Source of the DNA: DASRVA01 sp050732935
GTDB taxonomy: Bacteria; Gemmatimonadota; Gemmatimonadetes; JACCXV01; JAHWKZ01
Length of the DNA stretch: 48,923 nucleotides
Assembly: GCA_050732935.1 (NCBI GenBank)
Contig: JBOHRW010000094.1
Span: forward strand, 1 to 48,923
Direction of reading: 5' to 3'
Shown here: positions 32,734 to 41,678 of the stretch, piece after piece
Layout: each line of letters begins with the position of its first letter
Numbering within the stretch: position 1 is the first letter of the stretch
Made by a program: the position numbers and the translations under genes
The notes under the pieces: model-generated
The model's input: the letters and a program-made list of their open reading frames with translations, nothing else
What the model was told of the DNA's origin: nothing
The model's database searches: none

Positions 32734-33612
32734 TCATTCCTTCAGTCCGATCGTTCCCTTGAAGTCGCCGTACACCTTGCGCCAGAGCGAGGTCCCCGTC
32801 CGCGCGAACAGGATCGGACACGGAGCGTCGCGAAGGAAGTCGCGGGCGAGGTCGCCCAGCAGGTAGCGTCTGACCTCGCCACCGGCCGGGGAAGTGCCCA
32901 CCACGAGCAGATCGGCGTCGGCTTCACGGGCCCCGCGCAGGATCTCGTCGACGACCGGCCCGAAGCGGAACGAGACATTGGTCTCGATCCCGCGATCGGC
33001 AAGCCGCAGACCGAGCTCCCTGAGCAGACGGGATAAGGCGTCGGATCTCGACGGGATCGCCTGCGGCTCCACGTCGTACTCGACGAGGGGGGCGTAGGCG
33101 ACGGGCGTCTCGGCCAGGACGTGCAGGAGCGTGACGTGGGCACCCACACCGGCGGCGATCGGTGCTGCGACCTCGACGGCCCGCTCGATGCGGCCCACCC
33201 CGCCGACCGCGATCACGATGCGGCGGATGGCCTCTCGCGCTCCCGGCACGACCAGAACGGGCGGCAGCAAGGCCCTGACGATGCGGTAGGTCGAGGAGCC
33301 GAACGTGGTCAGTCGACCGCGCCCTCGCCGTCGGGCGCCGAGGACGACGAGATCGCACCGGCCCGTCTCGGCGAGGGCTTCGATCTCTCCGACGGGCTCG
33401 CCCGTTCCGGTGATCAGATCGACGGGAAGCCCGGTCTCCCGGAGGATGCGCTGCTGCTCGCGCAACGCCTCGAGCAGCTCCGGATCCGCCCCCTCCCCGG
33501 CCCGAATCCCGAGGAGCGCGAAGGCGTCCTCTTCCGAAGACCGGATCCGCGATGCGAAAGCGACCGCTTCGGCGGACTCCGACGACCCGTCGCTGCAGAC
33601 CAGGATCCTCAT
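32734..33612 (-). CDS. Tandem universal stress protein (UspA)
   Basis: 292 residues made of two Usp domains. The first (1-140) begins MRILVCSDGSSESAEA and has an ATP-loop-like GARRRGRGRLTTFGSST. The second (about 145-280) begins IRRIVIAVGGVG and has VVGTSPAGGEVRRYLLGD, where the final Ser/Thr of the ATP-binding pattern is Asp. The two domains may thus differ in nucleotide binding. The ATG overlaps the TauE stop by 4 nt; it is the last gene of a three-gene operon. Confidence 0.93.
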   Translation of the reverse strand: MRILVCSDGSSESAEAVAFASRIRSSEEDAFALLGIRAGEGADPELLEALREQQRILRETGLPVDLITGTGEPVGEIEALAETGRCDLVVLGARRRGRGRLTTFGSSTYRIVRALLPPVLVVPGAREAIRRIVIAVGGVGRIERAVEVAAPIAAGVGAHVTLLHVLAETPVAYAPLVEYDVEPQAIPSRSDALSRLLRELGLRLADRGIETNVSFRFGPVVDEILRGAREADADLLVVGTSPAGGEVRRYLLGDLARDFLRDAPCPILFARTGTSLWRKVYGDFKGTIGLKE

Positions 33613-34526
33613 CCTATCTCGGCCCCCGTCACGAGCTTGTAGATGACCAGTGCGGCCCCCAGCAGCGGCAGCGGTACGAAGGCGAGCCGGATGCGGGGAC
33701 CGGAGAAGTAGCGCGTCAGATGAACGCCGATCTGGGCGCCGATCGCGGCCCCGGTGTGCATGACCAGCGCGATGATGATGTCGACATTTCCCTTCAGGGC
33801 GTGGGTGAACGTGCCGTACCCCGCCGAGATGACGATCTCGAAGAGATCCGTGCCCACTGCGACGTGGGTCGGGGCGCCGATCAGGTATACCAGCATGGGC
33901 ATCCGGACGTAACCGGCTCCTCCGCCAAGGAATCCGGCGAAGATGCCGCCGATGAACGCCACCGCCAGGATCACCCACAGGGAGATGGCCGGAATGCCCG
34001 AAGCGGGCAGCGCGACCATCGGCGGAATCCGGATCGCCTGGATCCTCTTCGCCACATGCGCGAACGAGGTCACGTCGACGTTCTTCAGGGACTTCGGGGA
34101 ACGCCGGCCGTGCCCTTGGCGGATCGTCCTCCAGCTCTCCCACGCGATGAGCGCCGAGACTGCAAGGAGAATGACGACGAAGGCGATGCCGACCGGGACC
34201 TCCACGTTCCCGCGCCGCTGCAGCGCCTCGATCGCCTGGGCCCCGATTTCGACGCCGACGATGGTTCCGATCACCATGAGCAGCCCGAGCTTGATGTCGA
34301 CGTTGCCCAGCGCCCGATGGTGCCGGGCGGCGACGATCGACTTTCCCGTGATATGCGCCATGTCGGTTCCGACGACGTAGTTCATCGGCACGCCGACGGC
34401 GAACAGGGCCGGTCCGGCCAGGAAGCTCCCGCCGACGCCGAAGAAGCCGCCCAGAGCGCCGATCACGAACCCGATCGCGATCAGGTAGACCGGATGAATG
34501 ACCTCGCCCGAGATCGCGAATTCCAT
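33609..34526 (-). CDS. TauE/SafE-family sulfite/anion exporter
   Basis: 305 residues with about eight hydrophobic segments in two similar halves. Each half carries the family's Gly-rich loop: GFVIGALGGFFGVGGSFL in the first and FIGGIFAGFLGGGAGYVRMP in the second, each followed by a GTD motif (VVGTDMAH, AVGTDLFE). The family exports sulfite, organosulfur or carboxylate anions. It starts 2 nt after the stop of the small membrane protein gene. It overlaps the Usp gene. Confidence 0.94.
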   Translation of the reverse strand: MEFAISGEVIHPVYLIAIGFVIGALGGFFGVGGSFLAGPALFAVGVPMNYVVGTDMAHITGKSIVAARHHRALGNVDIKLGLLMVIGTIVGVEIGAQAIEALQRRGNVEVPVGIAFVVILLAVSALIAWESWRTIRQGHGRRSPKSLKNVDVTSFAHVAKRIQAIRIPPMVALPASGIPAISLWVILAVAFIGGIFAGFLGGGAGYVRMPMLVYLIGAPTHVAVGTDLFEIVISAGYGTFTHALKGNVDIIIALVMHTGAAIGAQIGVHLTRYFSGPRIRLAFVPLPLLGAALVIYKLVTGAEIG

Positions 34527-34528
34527 CG

Positions 34529-34777
34529 CTAGGTCTTGCCCAAGAGGAAGCGCACGAAGCGCAGCAGGGTGTCGACGACGATGTCGAGAAGGAACCCCTG
34601 GCCCACGATCAGCCCGACGGCCACGACCGCGTAGGCGAGGCCGGTTTCGACGGCCAGGTTCGCCACCCAGTCGTCGATCAGGAGAAGGACGCCCCACAGG
34701 TAGCCGGCCACCAGGACGGCGTAGAGCGCGAGCTCGACCAGGAGCACGCGTACCGACGGCTGGGGTGGACGGGCCAC
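34529..34777 (-). CDS. Small membrane protein, two transmembrane helices
   Basis: 82 residues from GTG 34777; the frame is open to TTG 34840, but a start there would leave only about 50 nt to the divergent transhydrogenase gene. Two hydrophobic helices are clear (LLVELALYAVLVAGYLWGVL and GLAYAVVAVGLIVGQGFLL), with a basic C-terminus. It is the first gene of the TauE/Usp operon and may be a transporter subunit. I do not recognise the family. Confidence 0.65.
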   Translation of the reverse strand: MARPPQPSVRVLLVELALYAVLVAGYLWGVLLLIDDWVANLAVETGLAYAVVAVGLIVGQGFLLDIVVDTLLRFVRFLLGKT

Positions 34778-34891
34778 GGCTCCTCGGGCGCGGGTTCGGA
34801 GGTCGGGCGGCGATGGTCGATTTCCCGGCCCCGGTACCAAAGCGGGGACCCTTCCGATATCTTGGGCGCGGCCTCAGCCCGGGAGTGTCGC

Positions 34892-36004
34892 TTGCGCGTC
34901 GGAATACCGAGAGAAACCGCGTCGGACGAGCGCCGCGTGGCGGCCGTGCCGGACACCGTGCGAAAGATAACGGAAAAGGGGGCCGACGTTCTCGTCGAGG
35001 CGGGTGCGGGCGCTGCCGCCTCGTATTCCGACGCCGCCTTCGAGGGCGCCGGTGCCCGGATCGCAGCGGCCGACGAGGTGTGGTCCGCCGACGTGGTGCT
35101 GAAGGTCGCCCCGCCCACGGCCGAGGAGGCACGCCGCCTGCGATCGGGAGCGGTGCTCGTCTCCTTCCTCGATCCGGATGGCGATGCCGAGTCGTTCCGC
35201 GCTCTGGTGGACTCCGGAGCCACCGCCCTCGGCATGCAGTCGATCCCCAGGATCGCCCGCGCCCAGAAGATGGACGCCCTGTCGGCGATGGCGAACCTGG
35301 CCGGGTACAAGGCGGTCCTCGAGGCCGCCAACGCCTTCGGCCGCTACTTCCCGCTCCTCATGACCGCCGCCGGCACCGTCACGCCGGCGCATGTTCTCGT
35401 GATCGGCGCGGGCGTGGCCGGCCTCTCCGCGATCGCCACCGCGCGGCGTCTGGGTGCCGTCGTCCGGGCGTTCGATCCGCGGCCGCCGGTTCGCGAGCAG
35501 GTCGAGTCGCTGGGCGCCCGATTCATCGAGCTCGAGCTCGGCGCCATCGAGGAGACGGAGGGAGGGTACGCCGGAGCCCAGTCGGAGGCGTTCCTCCAGA
35601 AGGAGCGCGAGCTGCTGGCCGGGCACGTAGCGGACGTCGACGTCGTGGTCACCACCGCCGCCATACCGGGTCAACCGGCTCCCGTTCTCATCACCGAGGA
35701 GATGGCGCGCTCGATGAAGCCGGGGTCGGTGATCGTGGACCTGGTCGCAGAGCGGGGGGGCAACTGCGCGCTCACCATCCCGGGAGACGTCCACCGGGAG
35801 AACGGGCTGACGGTGATCGGCTATACGAACTTTTCTTCGCGAATGGCCGAGCAGGCGAGCCAGCTCTACGGGCGCACCGTCTGGAACCTTCTCTCGCACC
35901 TCTGGGGCGAGGACGGAGTGAGGGTCGATCTCGAGGACGAGATCGTGGCGGCCGCCGCGCTCGTTCACGCCGGCGAGGACCGCAGTCCCCGAAAGGAGGC
36001 TTGA
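34892..36004 (+). CDS. pntAA: Re/Si-specific NAD(P)+ transhydrogenase subunit alpha-1
   Basis: 370 residues: the soluble NAD(H)-binding domain I of the proton-translocating transhydrogenase. It starts MRVGIPRETASDERRVA from TTG 34892 with GGGAG 6 nt upstream. The Rossmann motif VIGAGVAGLSAIATARRLGA and the later GSVIVDLVAERGGNC are clear. It ends before the membrane domain, so this is the three-subunit form. Its stop overlaps the pntAB start by one base. Confidence 0.96.
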   Translation: MRVGIPRETASDERRVAAVPDTVRKITEKGADVLVEAGAGAAASYSDAAFEGAGARIAAADEVWSADVVLKVAPPTAEEARRLRSGAVLVSFLDPDGDAESFRALVDSGATALGMQSIPRIARAQKMDALSAMANLAGYKAVLEAANAFGRYFPLLMTAAGTVTPAHVLVIGAGVAGLSAIATARRLGAVVRAFDPRPPVREQVESLGARFIELELGAIEETEGGYAGAQSEAFLQKERELLAGHVADVDVVVTTAAIPGQPAPVLITEEMARSMKPGSVIVDLVAERGGNCALTIPGDVHRENGLTVIGYTNFSSRMAEQASQLYGRTVWNLLSHLWGEDGVRVDLEDEIVAAAALVHAGEDRSPRKEA

Positions 36005-36297
36005 TGGAAGCGTTCATGGGCCACCTCACCGTGTTCGTCCTGGCGTCTTTCGTGGGGTGGCAGATCGTCTGGAAGGTCGCCCCCGCCCTCCACACCCCGC
36101 TCATGTCGGTCGCCAACGCCATCAGCGGGATCATCGTGGTCGGGTCCATGCTGGCCGCGGGATACGGCGCGCTCGATTACACCGGCTGGCTGGGCGTGGG
36201 CGCGGTGTTCTTCGCGATGATCAACGTCGTCGGCGGGTTCTGGGTCACCCAGCGCATGCTGGGCATGTTCAAGAAGCGGGGCGAGCGCTCAGGATGA
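36004..36297 (+). CDS. pntAB: NAD(P)+ transhydrogenase subunit alpha-2 (membrane)
   Basis: 97 residues with three hydrophobic segments (LTVFVLASFVGWQIVW, SVANAISGIIVVGSMLAAG and VGAVFFAMINVVGGFWVTQRML), the alpha-2 part of membrane domain II. It is wedged between overlapping start and stop codons of pntAA and pntB. Confidence 0.95.
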   Translation: MEAFMGHLTVFVLASFVGWQIVWKVAPALHTPLMSVANAISGIIVVGSMLAAGYGALDYTGWLGVGAVFFAMINVVGGFWVTQRMLGMFKKRGERSG

Positions 36298-37694
36298 GCC
36301 TGCCGACCTTCACCACGCTCGCCTATCTCGTCGCCTCGGTCCTCTTCATCTACTCGATCAAGGGGCTCGCGTCGCCGCGGACGGCCCGCCTCGGCAACGT
36401 GCTCGGGATCGTTGGCATGGCCATCGCCATCGCCATCACCCTGGCTCAGCCCGGGGTGAACGCTTACACGAGGATCGCCATCGCCGGCTTCGCGGGCGGA
36501 GCCGTCGGCGCGGTCGTCGCGACCCGTGTCCCGATGACCGCCATGCCCGAGACGGTCGGGCTGTTCAACTCGTTCGTCGGGCTGGCGGCCGTCCTGGTGA
36601 GCCTGATCGCGTACCACCGCGGGGAGCACCCGAGCACGCTGGGTCAGATCGAGATCTTCCTCGGAGTGGTGATCGGGATGGTGACCTGGACGGGATCGGT
36701 GATGGCGTGGGCCAAGCTGAACGGTCGCGTGGCGGGGAGACCCATCCACTGGCCCGGCCGCCAGCTCCTGAACCTCGCCCTGGGGCTCGCGAGCCTCGCC
36801 CTCGCCTGGTGGTTCGTGGCCAGCAACGATCCGCTGCCGCTGTACCTCACCGTGATCGTGGCGGGCGTCTTCGGCCTGGTCTGGGTGGTCGCGATCGGGG
36901 GCGCGGACATGCCGGTCGTGATCTCCATCCTCAACAGCTACTCGGGGTTCGCCTCCGTGGCGACCGGCTTCATCATCGGAAACGACCTGATGATCATCAC
37001 CGGATCGATCGTCGGCACCAGCGGGCTCATCCTCTCGATCATCATGAGCCGGGGCATGAACCGATCGATCACGAGCGTCCTCGCGGGCGGCTTCGGGGGC
37101 GGCGACGCGGTGGCCGGGGAGGCCACAAGCGTTCACGCGCAGGCGGTTTTGCGGGGCGTGAACGTGGGGGATGTCGAGACCGCAGTCGAGCTCATGCGGA
37201 GCGCGCGCAACGTGATCGTCATCCCCGGCTACGGGCTCGCCGTAGCTCAGGCGCAGCACCCGGTCCGTGACCTGACCGAGCTGCTGGAGGAGGAGGGTGT
37301 GAAGGTGCGCTTCGCCATCCACCCGGTAGCCGGCCGGATGCCGGGCCACATGAACGTGCTCCTGGCCGAGGCCAACATCCCCTACGACCAGGTGCTGGAG
37401 ATGGACGCTATCAACAGCGACTTCCCGGATACGGACGTGGCGCTCGTCCTCGGCGCCAACGACATCGTCAACACCGACGCGCTCGAGCAGCCGGGGTCGC
37501 CGATCTATGGGATGCCGATCCTCGAGGCGTTCAAGGCGCGCACGGTGATGGTCGTGAAGCGCAGCCTGAACCCCGGCTTCTCGGGCATCGACAATCCGCT
37601 CTTCTACCGCGAGAACACGATGATGGTGTTCGGCGACGCGCGCGCGGTCGTGGAAGGCATGGTGAAGGAGCTCAAGGGCGCGGCGGTGGGGTGA
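36294..37694 (+). CDS. pntB: NAD(P)+ transhydrogenase subunit beta
   Basis: 466 residues: a multi-helix membrane domain (about 1-265) then the NADP(H)-binding domain III (SARNVIVIPGYGLAVAQAQ, HPVAGRMPGHMNVLLAEA, NDIVNTDA, GMPILEAFKARTVMVVKRS). It couples hydride transfer between NAD(H) and NADP(H) to proton flow. ATG overlaps the pntAB stop (ATGA). Confidence 0.96.
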   Translation: MSLPTFTTLAYLVASVLFIYSIKGLASPRTARLGNVLGIVGMAIAIAITLAQPGVNAYTRIAIAGFAGGAVGAVVATRVPMTAMPETVGLFNSFVGLAAVLVSLIAYHRGEHPSTLGQIEIFLGVVIGMVTWTGSVMAWAKLNGRVAGRPIHWPGRQLLNLALGLASLALAWWFVASNDPLPLYLTVIVAGVFGLVWVVAIGGADMPVVISILNSYSGFASVATGFIIGNDLMIITGSIVGTSGLILSIIMSRGMNRSITSVLAGGFGGGDAVAGEATSVHAQAVLRGVNVGDVETAVELMRSARNVIVIPGYGLAVAQAQHPVRDLTELLEEEGVKVRFAIHPVAGRMPGHMNVLLAEANIPYDQVLEMDAINSDFPDTDVALVLGANDIVNTDALEQPGSPIYGMPILEAFKARTVMVVKRSLNPGFSGIDNPLFYRENTMMVFGDARAVVEGMVKELKGAAVG

Positions 37695-37716
37695 GGTCGC
37701 GCCCGGGAGGCCCGTC

Positions 37717-39072
37717 GTGACCACCGTCGCCCGGTCGCTTCCCGTGCGCCTTGGCTGGACGGCTTCCCTGGCGGTTCGCGGGCGTGGCCAGTCTCGCTTC
37801 CCGTTCCTGGATCGGGATGAGATTTGCGCGTTCCGCGACCGGGGCGTGCGGCGGGCGATCGCCCACGCATGGCGCACGGTGCCCGCCTACCGGGTAGCTC
37901 TGCGGAGCCGGGGGCTCCGCCCGGAGGACGTCCGGACCGCCGAGGACCTGGCCCGGCTTCCCCTTCTGAGGGGACGCGACCTCCAGACCCGGCTCCTGGA
38001 CCTCACTTCCACGGAGCACCCGCCGGGACGCCGCTTCACCCTGCGGAGCGGTGGCAGCACGAGTGCGCCGCGGGGCGTGCACCACGATCCAGGCGCGCTC
38101 ATCGCGAACGTCGCGCATGGCGAGCGTGACCGGGCCGTGGTCGCGCAGCATGTGGGTCGCTGGGCGGGCTACCTGCAGCTCTCGTTCGCGCCGCCGTTCG
38201 CGAGCGGGCGGGAGATCCAGCGGATCGTCGGCGAGCGGACGATCCGCCCGCCCGGTGTCCGCATCGAGCGGCGGTACGCCTCCCTCCTCGACGACTTCGA
38301 GGTGAGCGCGGATCGGATCGATGCGGAGCGCCCGGATGTGGTCCAGGGGTACGGGAGCTACATCGGACCCCTCTTCCGCCACATCGCCGCGAACAGGCGG
38401 CGACATCATCGCCCGCGGGTCGTCGTCTACAGCTCGGACCTCCTGCCCGACGCCGACCGGGCGGTGATCGAGGAGGATCTCGGCATCCCCGTCCTTGGCC
38501 GCTACCAGGCGGTCGAGGCCCTCAAGGTCGCCTTCCAGTGCGGGGCGGGACCGTGGATGCACGTGAACGAGGACCTGTACCCGGTGCGGATCGTCGACGA
38601 GGCGGGGACCACGCTTCCCGAGGGGGAGCCCGGCGCGGTGGTGATCTCGAACCTGGTCAACCGTGCGACCGTGCTCCTCAACTACCGACTCGGGGACCGG
38701 GCGCGTGTGCTGCCGGGGCCCTGCTCGTGTGGACGCAACATCCGGCGGATTTCTCTGCCCGAGGGACGCGAGGACGACTGGATCGTCCTCCCCTCCGGCG
38801 AGGTCCTCCATCCGCAGGCGGTGCGCACGCTGTTCACCGACGAAGCCGAAGTCTGGGAGTACCAGGTCGTCCAGGACGCGCCGACCCGCTTCCGTGTGGA
38901 CATGGTCGTCGAACCGGGGGCCGACCGGGAGGCCCTGAGCCAGCGGGTCGAGTCCAAGTTCGCCCGCCGGCTGGGTCCCGGGACGACGGTCGCGATCGCG
39001 TTCGTGGAGGCGCTCGCCAGGACAGCGGGCGGCAAGGTGCGGGCGTTCGTCCGTCTCCCCGCGGCGGACTGA
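37717..39072 (+). CDS. PaaK/CapK-like adenylate-forming protein 1
   Basis: 451 residues of the phenylacetate-CoA-ligase-like (CapK) group. Visible are the N-terminal HAWRTVPAYRVAL, the central GRYQAVEALKVAFQC, NLVNRATVLLNYRLGDRA and the Cys pair of PGPCSCGR. The phosphate-binding loop that normally reads TSGTTGK is RSGGSTSAPRG (110-120), without the GK. The C-terminal lysine motif (TAGGKVR) is kept. The substrate is unknown; it may activate a carboxylate as an adenylate. It follows pntB by 22 nt and precedes the next paralogue by 3 nt. Confidence 0.8.
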   Translation: MTTVARSLPVRLGWTASLAVRGRGQSRFPFLDRDEICAFRDRGVRRAIAHAWRTVPAYRVALRSRGLRPEDVRTAEDLARLPLLRGRDLQTRLLDLTSTEHPPGRRFTLRSGGSTSAPRGVHHDPGALIANVAHGERDRAVVAQHVGRWAGYLQLSFAPPFASGREIQRIVGERTIRPPGVRIERRYASLLDDFEVSADRIDAERPDVVQGYGSYIGPLFRHIAANRRRHHRPRVVVYSSDLLPDADRAVIEEDLGIPVLGRYQAVEALKVAFQCGAGPWMHVNEDLYPVRIVDEAGTTLPEGEPGAVVISNLVNRATVLLNYRLGDRARVLPGPCSCGRNIRRISLPEGREDDWIVLPSGEVLHPQAVRTLFTDEAEVWEYQVVQDAPTRFRVDMVVEPGADREALSQRVESKFARRLGPGTTVAIAFVEALARTAGGKVRAFVRLPAAD

Positions 39073-39075
39073 ACG

Positions 39076-40422
39076 TTGGGTCTCGTCCAGCGATCCTGGA
39101 ACTCGGCCCGTCTGGCCGCCCGCGTCCGCCGTGAGCGCCGGCTGCCGTTCGCCTCTCGTGAGCGGATCGAGCGGCTTCAGAGACGCCGACTGCGGGCGAT
39201 CGTCGGCCACGCCTTCCAGACCGTGCCTTTTTACCGCGAGGCCATGCAGTCGGCCGGTCTCCGACCCGCCGACATGCGAGTGGTGGACGATCTGGCACGC
39301 CTGCCTCTTCTGGACGGCATGACGGTCCGCAGGGATGTCGAGCGCTTCACGTCCAGCGCCGTGATGGAGAGAAACCGGGTCGCGCTGAAGAGTAGCGGCA
39401 GCGGCCTCACCCACGTGCGAACGCTCGTCTGGTGGGATGCGGCCAGCCAGCTCGCCAAGCTGGCGATCGCCGAGCGCGACCGGGCCGTGATCGTGGAGCG
39501 TCTCGGCCGCGGGTGGGGGCTCCGACAGCTCTACGTCCTCCCCGAGGCGTCCGTCAGCCTCGAGCTGCGGGCCTGGTGGGACGCCCGTATCCTCGCCCCT
39601 CGCAATGTGGCCGAGCGGCACACGGTTCCGGCCGAGCGGCCGTTCGACGAGGTGGCGGACCGCATCGACGAGATCAGCCCCGACGTCGTCTACTCCTACG
39701 GTTCCTTCGCCGACCGCTTCTTCCGGCACCTGGCCGGCGCGGGGCGAAGAGTGGAATCACCCGGGGTCTGGGTGTACGGTGGCGACATGCTCCCACCCGA
39801 CGGCCGGGAGCTCATCGAGCGCGACTTCGGCGTGCCCGTTCTCTCCACCTATCAAGCCGTCGAGACCGGTCGGCTCGGTTTCGAGTGCGAGGTCCGGCGC
39901 GGGTTCCACCTGAACGTCGACCTGTGCGCGGTGCGGATCGTCGACGCCGAGGGGGAAATGGTGGGTCCCGGCGAGGCGGGAGAGGTGGTCGTGTCGAACC
40001 TCTACAACCGGGCCACCGTTCTTCTCAACTACCGTCTTGGCGACCGCGGCGCCCTGGCGACCGGGCCCTGTACGTGCGGACGGAGCCTGCCGCGTCTGGA
40101 GCGCCTCGAGGGACGGGTCTCCGACGTCATCCGGCTCGCCGATGGCCGGGAGATCTCGTCGATGACCCTGCGGAACCTCTTGAAGGACGAGCTCGCCTTC
40201 GCGCTCCAGTGCCAGGTCGTCCAGCCGCACCCGGGACGGGTCGTGTGGCGGGTCGTCCCACTTCCGGGCCGGGGGAGCGAGGAAGCCCGACGCGCGCTGC
40301 TGGAGCGGACGTGCGCGCTGCTGGGCGCGGTGGCGGAGACGACGGTCGAGCTGGTGGACCACATCCCCGCCACGGGCGGCGGCAAGCATCTCGCCGTGTC
40401 ACTCGCGGAGGCTGTCACGTGA
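39076..40422 (+). CDS. PaaK/CapK-like adenylate-forming protein 2
   Basis: 448 residues, TTG start only 3 nt after the previous stop; clearly a paralogue of its upstream neighbour (GHAFQTVPFYREAM, STYQAVETGRLGFEC, NLYNRATVLLNYRLGDRG, TGPCTCGR). The phosphate loop is more eroded (KSSGSGLTHVR, 105-115), while the C-terminal GGGK is kept. It converges with the third paralogue, whose stop lies 11 nt away on the other strand. Confidence 0.8.
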   Translation: MGLVQRSWNSARLAARVRRERRLPFASRERIERLQRRRLRAIVGHAFQTVPFYREAMQSAGLRPADMRVVDDLARLPLLDGMTVRRDVERFTSSAVMERNRVALKSSGSGLTHVRTLVWWDAASQLAKLAIAERDRAVIVERLGRGWGLRQLYVLPEASVSLELRAWWDARILAPRNVAERHTVPAERPFDEVADRIDEISPDVVYSYGSFADRFFRHLAGAGRRVESPGVWVYGGDMLPPDGRELIERDFGVPVLSTYQAVETGRLGFECEVRRGFHLNVDLCAVRIVDAEGEMVGPGEAGEVVVSNLYNRATVLLNYRLGDRGALATGPCTCGRSLPRLERLEGRVSDVIRLADGREISSMTLRNLLKDELAFALQCQVVQPHPGRVVWRVVPLPGRGSEEARRALLERTCALLGAVAETTVELVDHIPATGGGKHLAVSLAEAVT

Positions 40423-40433
40423 TGCGGGATTTG

Positions 40434-41678
40434 TCAGAGATCCGAGACGAACGTCGTTCGCTGCGGTCCGGAGATGGACGGCCCGGTCAGGACGTCGAGT
40501 CTCACCGAAGGCCCGAGACGGGATCGCAGACGGCGCTCCAGCTCGGGTCCGGGATCGGGAGCGGATTCCCGTGGGACGACGTGAACGACGAGATAATCCG
40601 GAGCCATTTGCCGCATCTGGTACTGGTCGACTTCAGGATGGTCGCGGACGATCGAGCGCAGGGCCCAGGAGGAGAGCGAGCGGCCGCCGGGCAGCCGGAC
40701 CATGTCGCAGATCTTTCCTCGCGGGGCCGTGATTCTGGCAAACGGGAGGCCACACCGGCAGTCGCCCTCGATGAAGTCGGCTTCGTCCCCGAGGTCATAG
40801 CGAAGGATCGGCATCGTGCGCGAGTCGAGCGCGGTGACGACGGTTCGCGCCTCCGCGTCCGGCTCTGCGAGGCGCTCCAGGACGAGCCGGTCGGCGTTCA
40901 GATGCAGGCCGTCGTGCGCCCGGCATTCCCAGGCGATGCGCCCGGTCTCCATCGCCCCGTAGAAATTGAACCATTCGAGGTCGAGGTCCGCTCGGATGGC
41001 GGAGGCCAGTTCGGGGGGGATGCCCTCCGCCGACGTGATCAGCGCGCGCGGTCGAAGGGCGGCGCTCAGTCTTCCTCCCAGGCGCTCCACGATCGCCAGC
41101 AGCACGCTCGGGTAGGCCCAGAGCACGGCCGGCCGGAGCCGCTCGAGGCGCGCGATCTGATCGTCGACGGGAAGTCTGGGCGAGATATAGTCGCGCCGGA
41201 AGAGCCCCAGACGCTGGTAGGCGTGACCGGGGTCCCAGTGGGTCGGGCCCAGGACCACGAGTCGCTCGTGGGGGCGAAGAAGACCTGTGGCCCCAAGACC
41301 TCGCATTTCCACGAGAAGCCGGGTCCGTGCCTCCGCAGGGTTAGCGAGGACGACGAGCGACTTTCCGGTCGTCCCGCCGGTGGGGTAGCGGATGCAAGTC
41401 GCCGGGTCCGTCCCGCGTGCGAGGATCGCCTCGGGTCCGGCCGCGCGGAGGTCGTCCTTCGTCGTGATGGGGATCCGCTTCAGATCCTCCAGCGTCCGTA
41501 TCGAGCCGGGGTCGATTCCGGCCTCTTCGAACCGGGTTCGATAGAAGGGGACGTACCGCCAGACGTGGTCGACGAGTGAGCGGAGCTTCTGCTCGCGCAG
41601 CTCGCCGAGCGCCGCCGGATCGATACGCAGATGGCTCCGCAGGCGCTGGAACTCGAGCAGCTTCCGGGGAAGCTCCAT
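40434..41678 (-). CDS. PaaK/CapK-like adenylate-forming protein 3
   Basis: 414 residues from ATG 41678; the frame extends to GTG 41708. AGGA lies 8 nt before the ATG. It retains a canonical phosphate loop, RYPTGGTTGKS (98-108), and the family's NFYGAMETGRIAWEC, MPILRYDLGDEA and GDCRCGLPF. Its C-terminus (GPSISGPQRTTF) lacks the lysine found at the corresponding place in the two neighbouring paralogues. Its start codon overlaps that of the divergent dehydrogenase gene. Confidence 0.85.
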   Translation of the reverse strand: MELPRKLLEFQRLRSHLRIDPAALGELREQKLRSLVDHVWRYVPFYRTRFEEAGIDPGSIRTLEDLKRIPITTKDDLRAAGPEAILARGTDPATCIRYPTGGTTGKSLVVLANPAEARTRLLVEMRGLGATGLLRPHERLVVLGPTHWDPGHAYQRLGLFRRDYISPRLPVDDQIARLERLRPAVLWAYPSVLLAIVERLGGRLSAALRPRALITSAEGIPPELASAIRADLDLEWFNFYGAMETGRIAWECRAHDGLHLNADRLVLERLAEPDAEARTVVTALDSRTMPILRYDLGDEADFIEGDCRCGLPFARITAPRGKICDMVRLPGGRSLSSWALRSIVRDHPEVDQYQMRQMAPDYLVVHVVPRESAPDPGPELERRLRSRLGPSVRLDVLTGPSISGPQRTTFVSDL

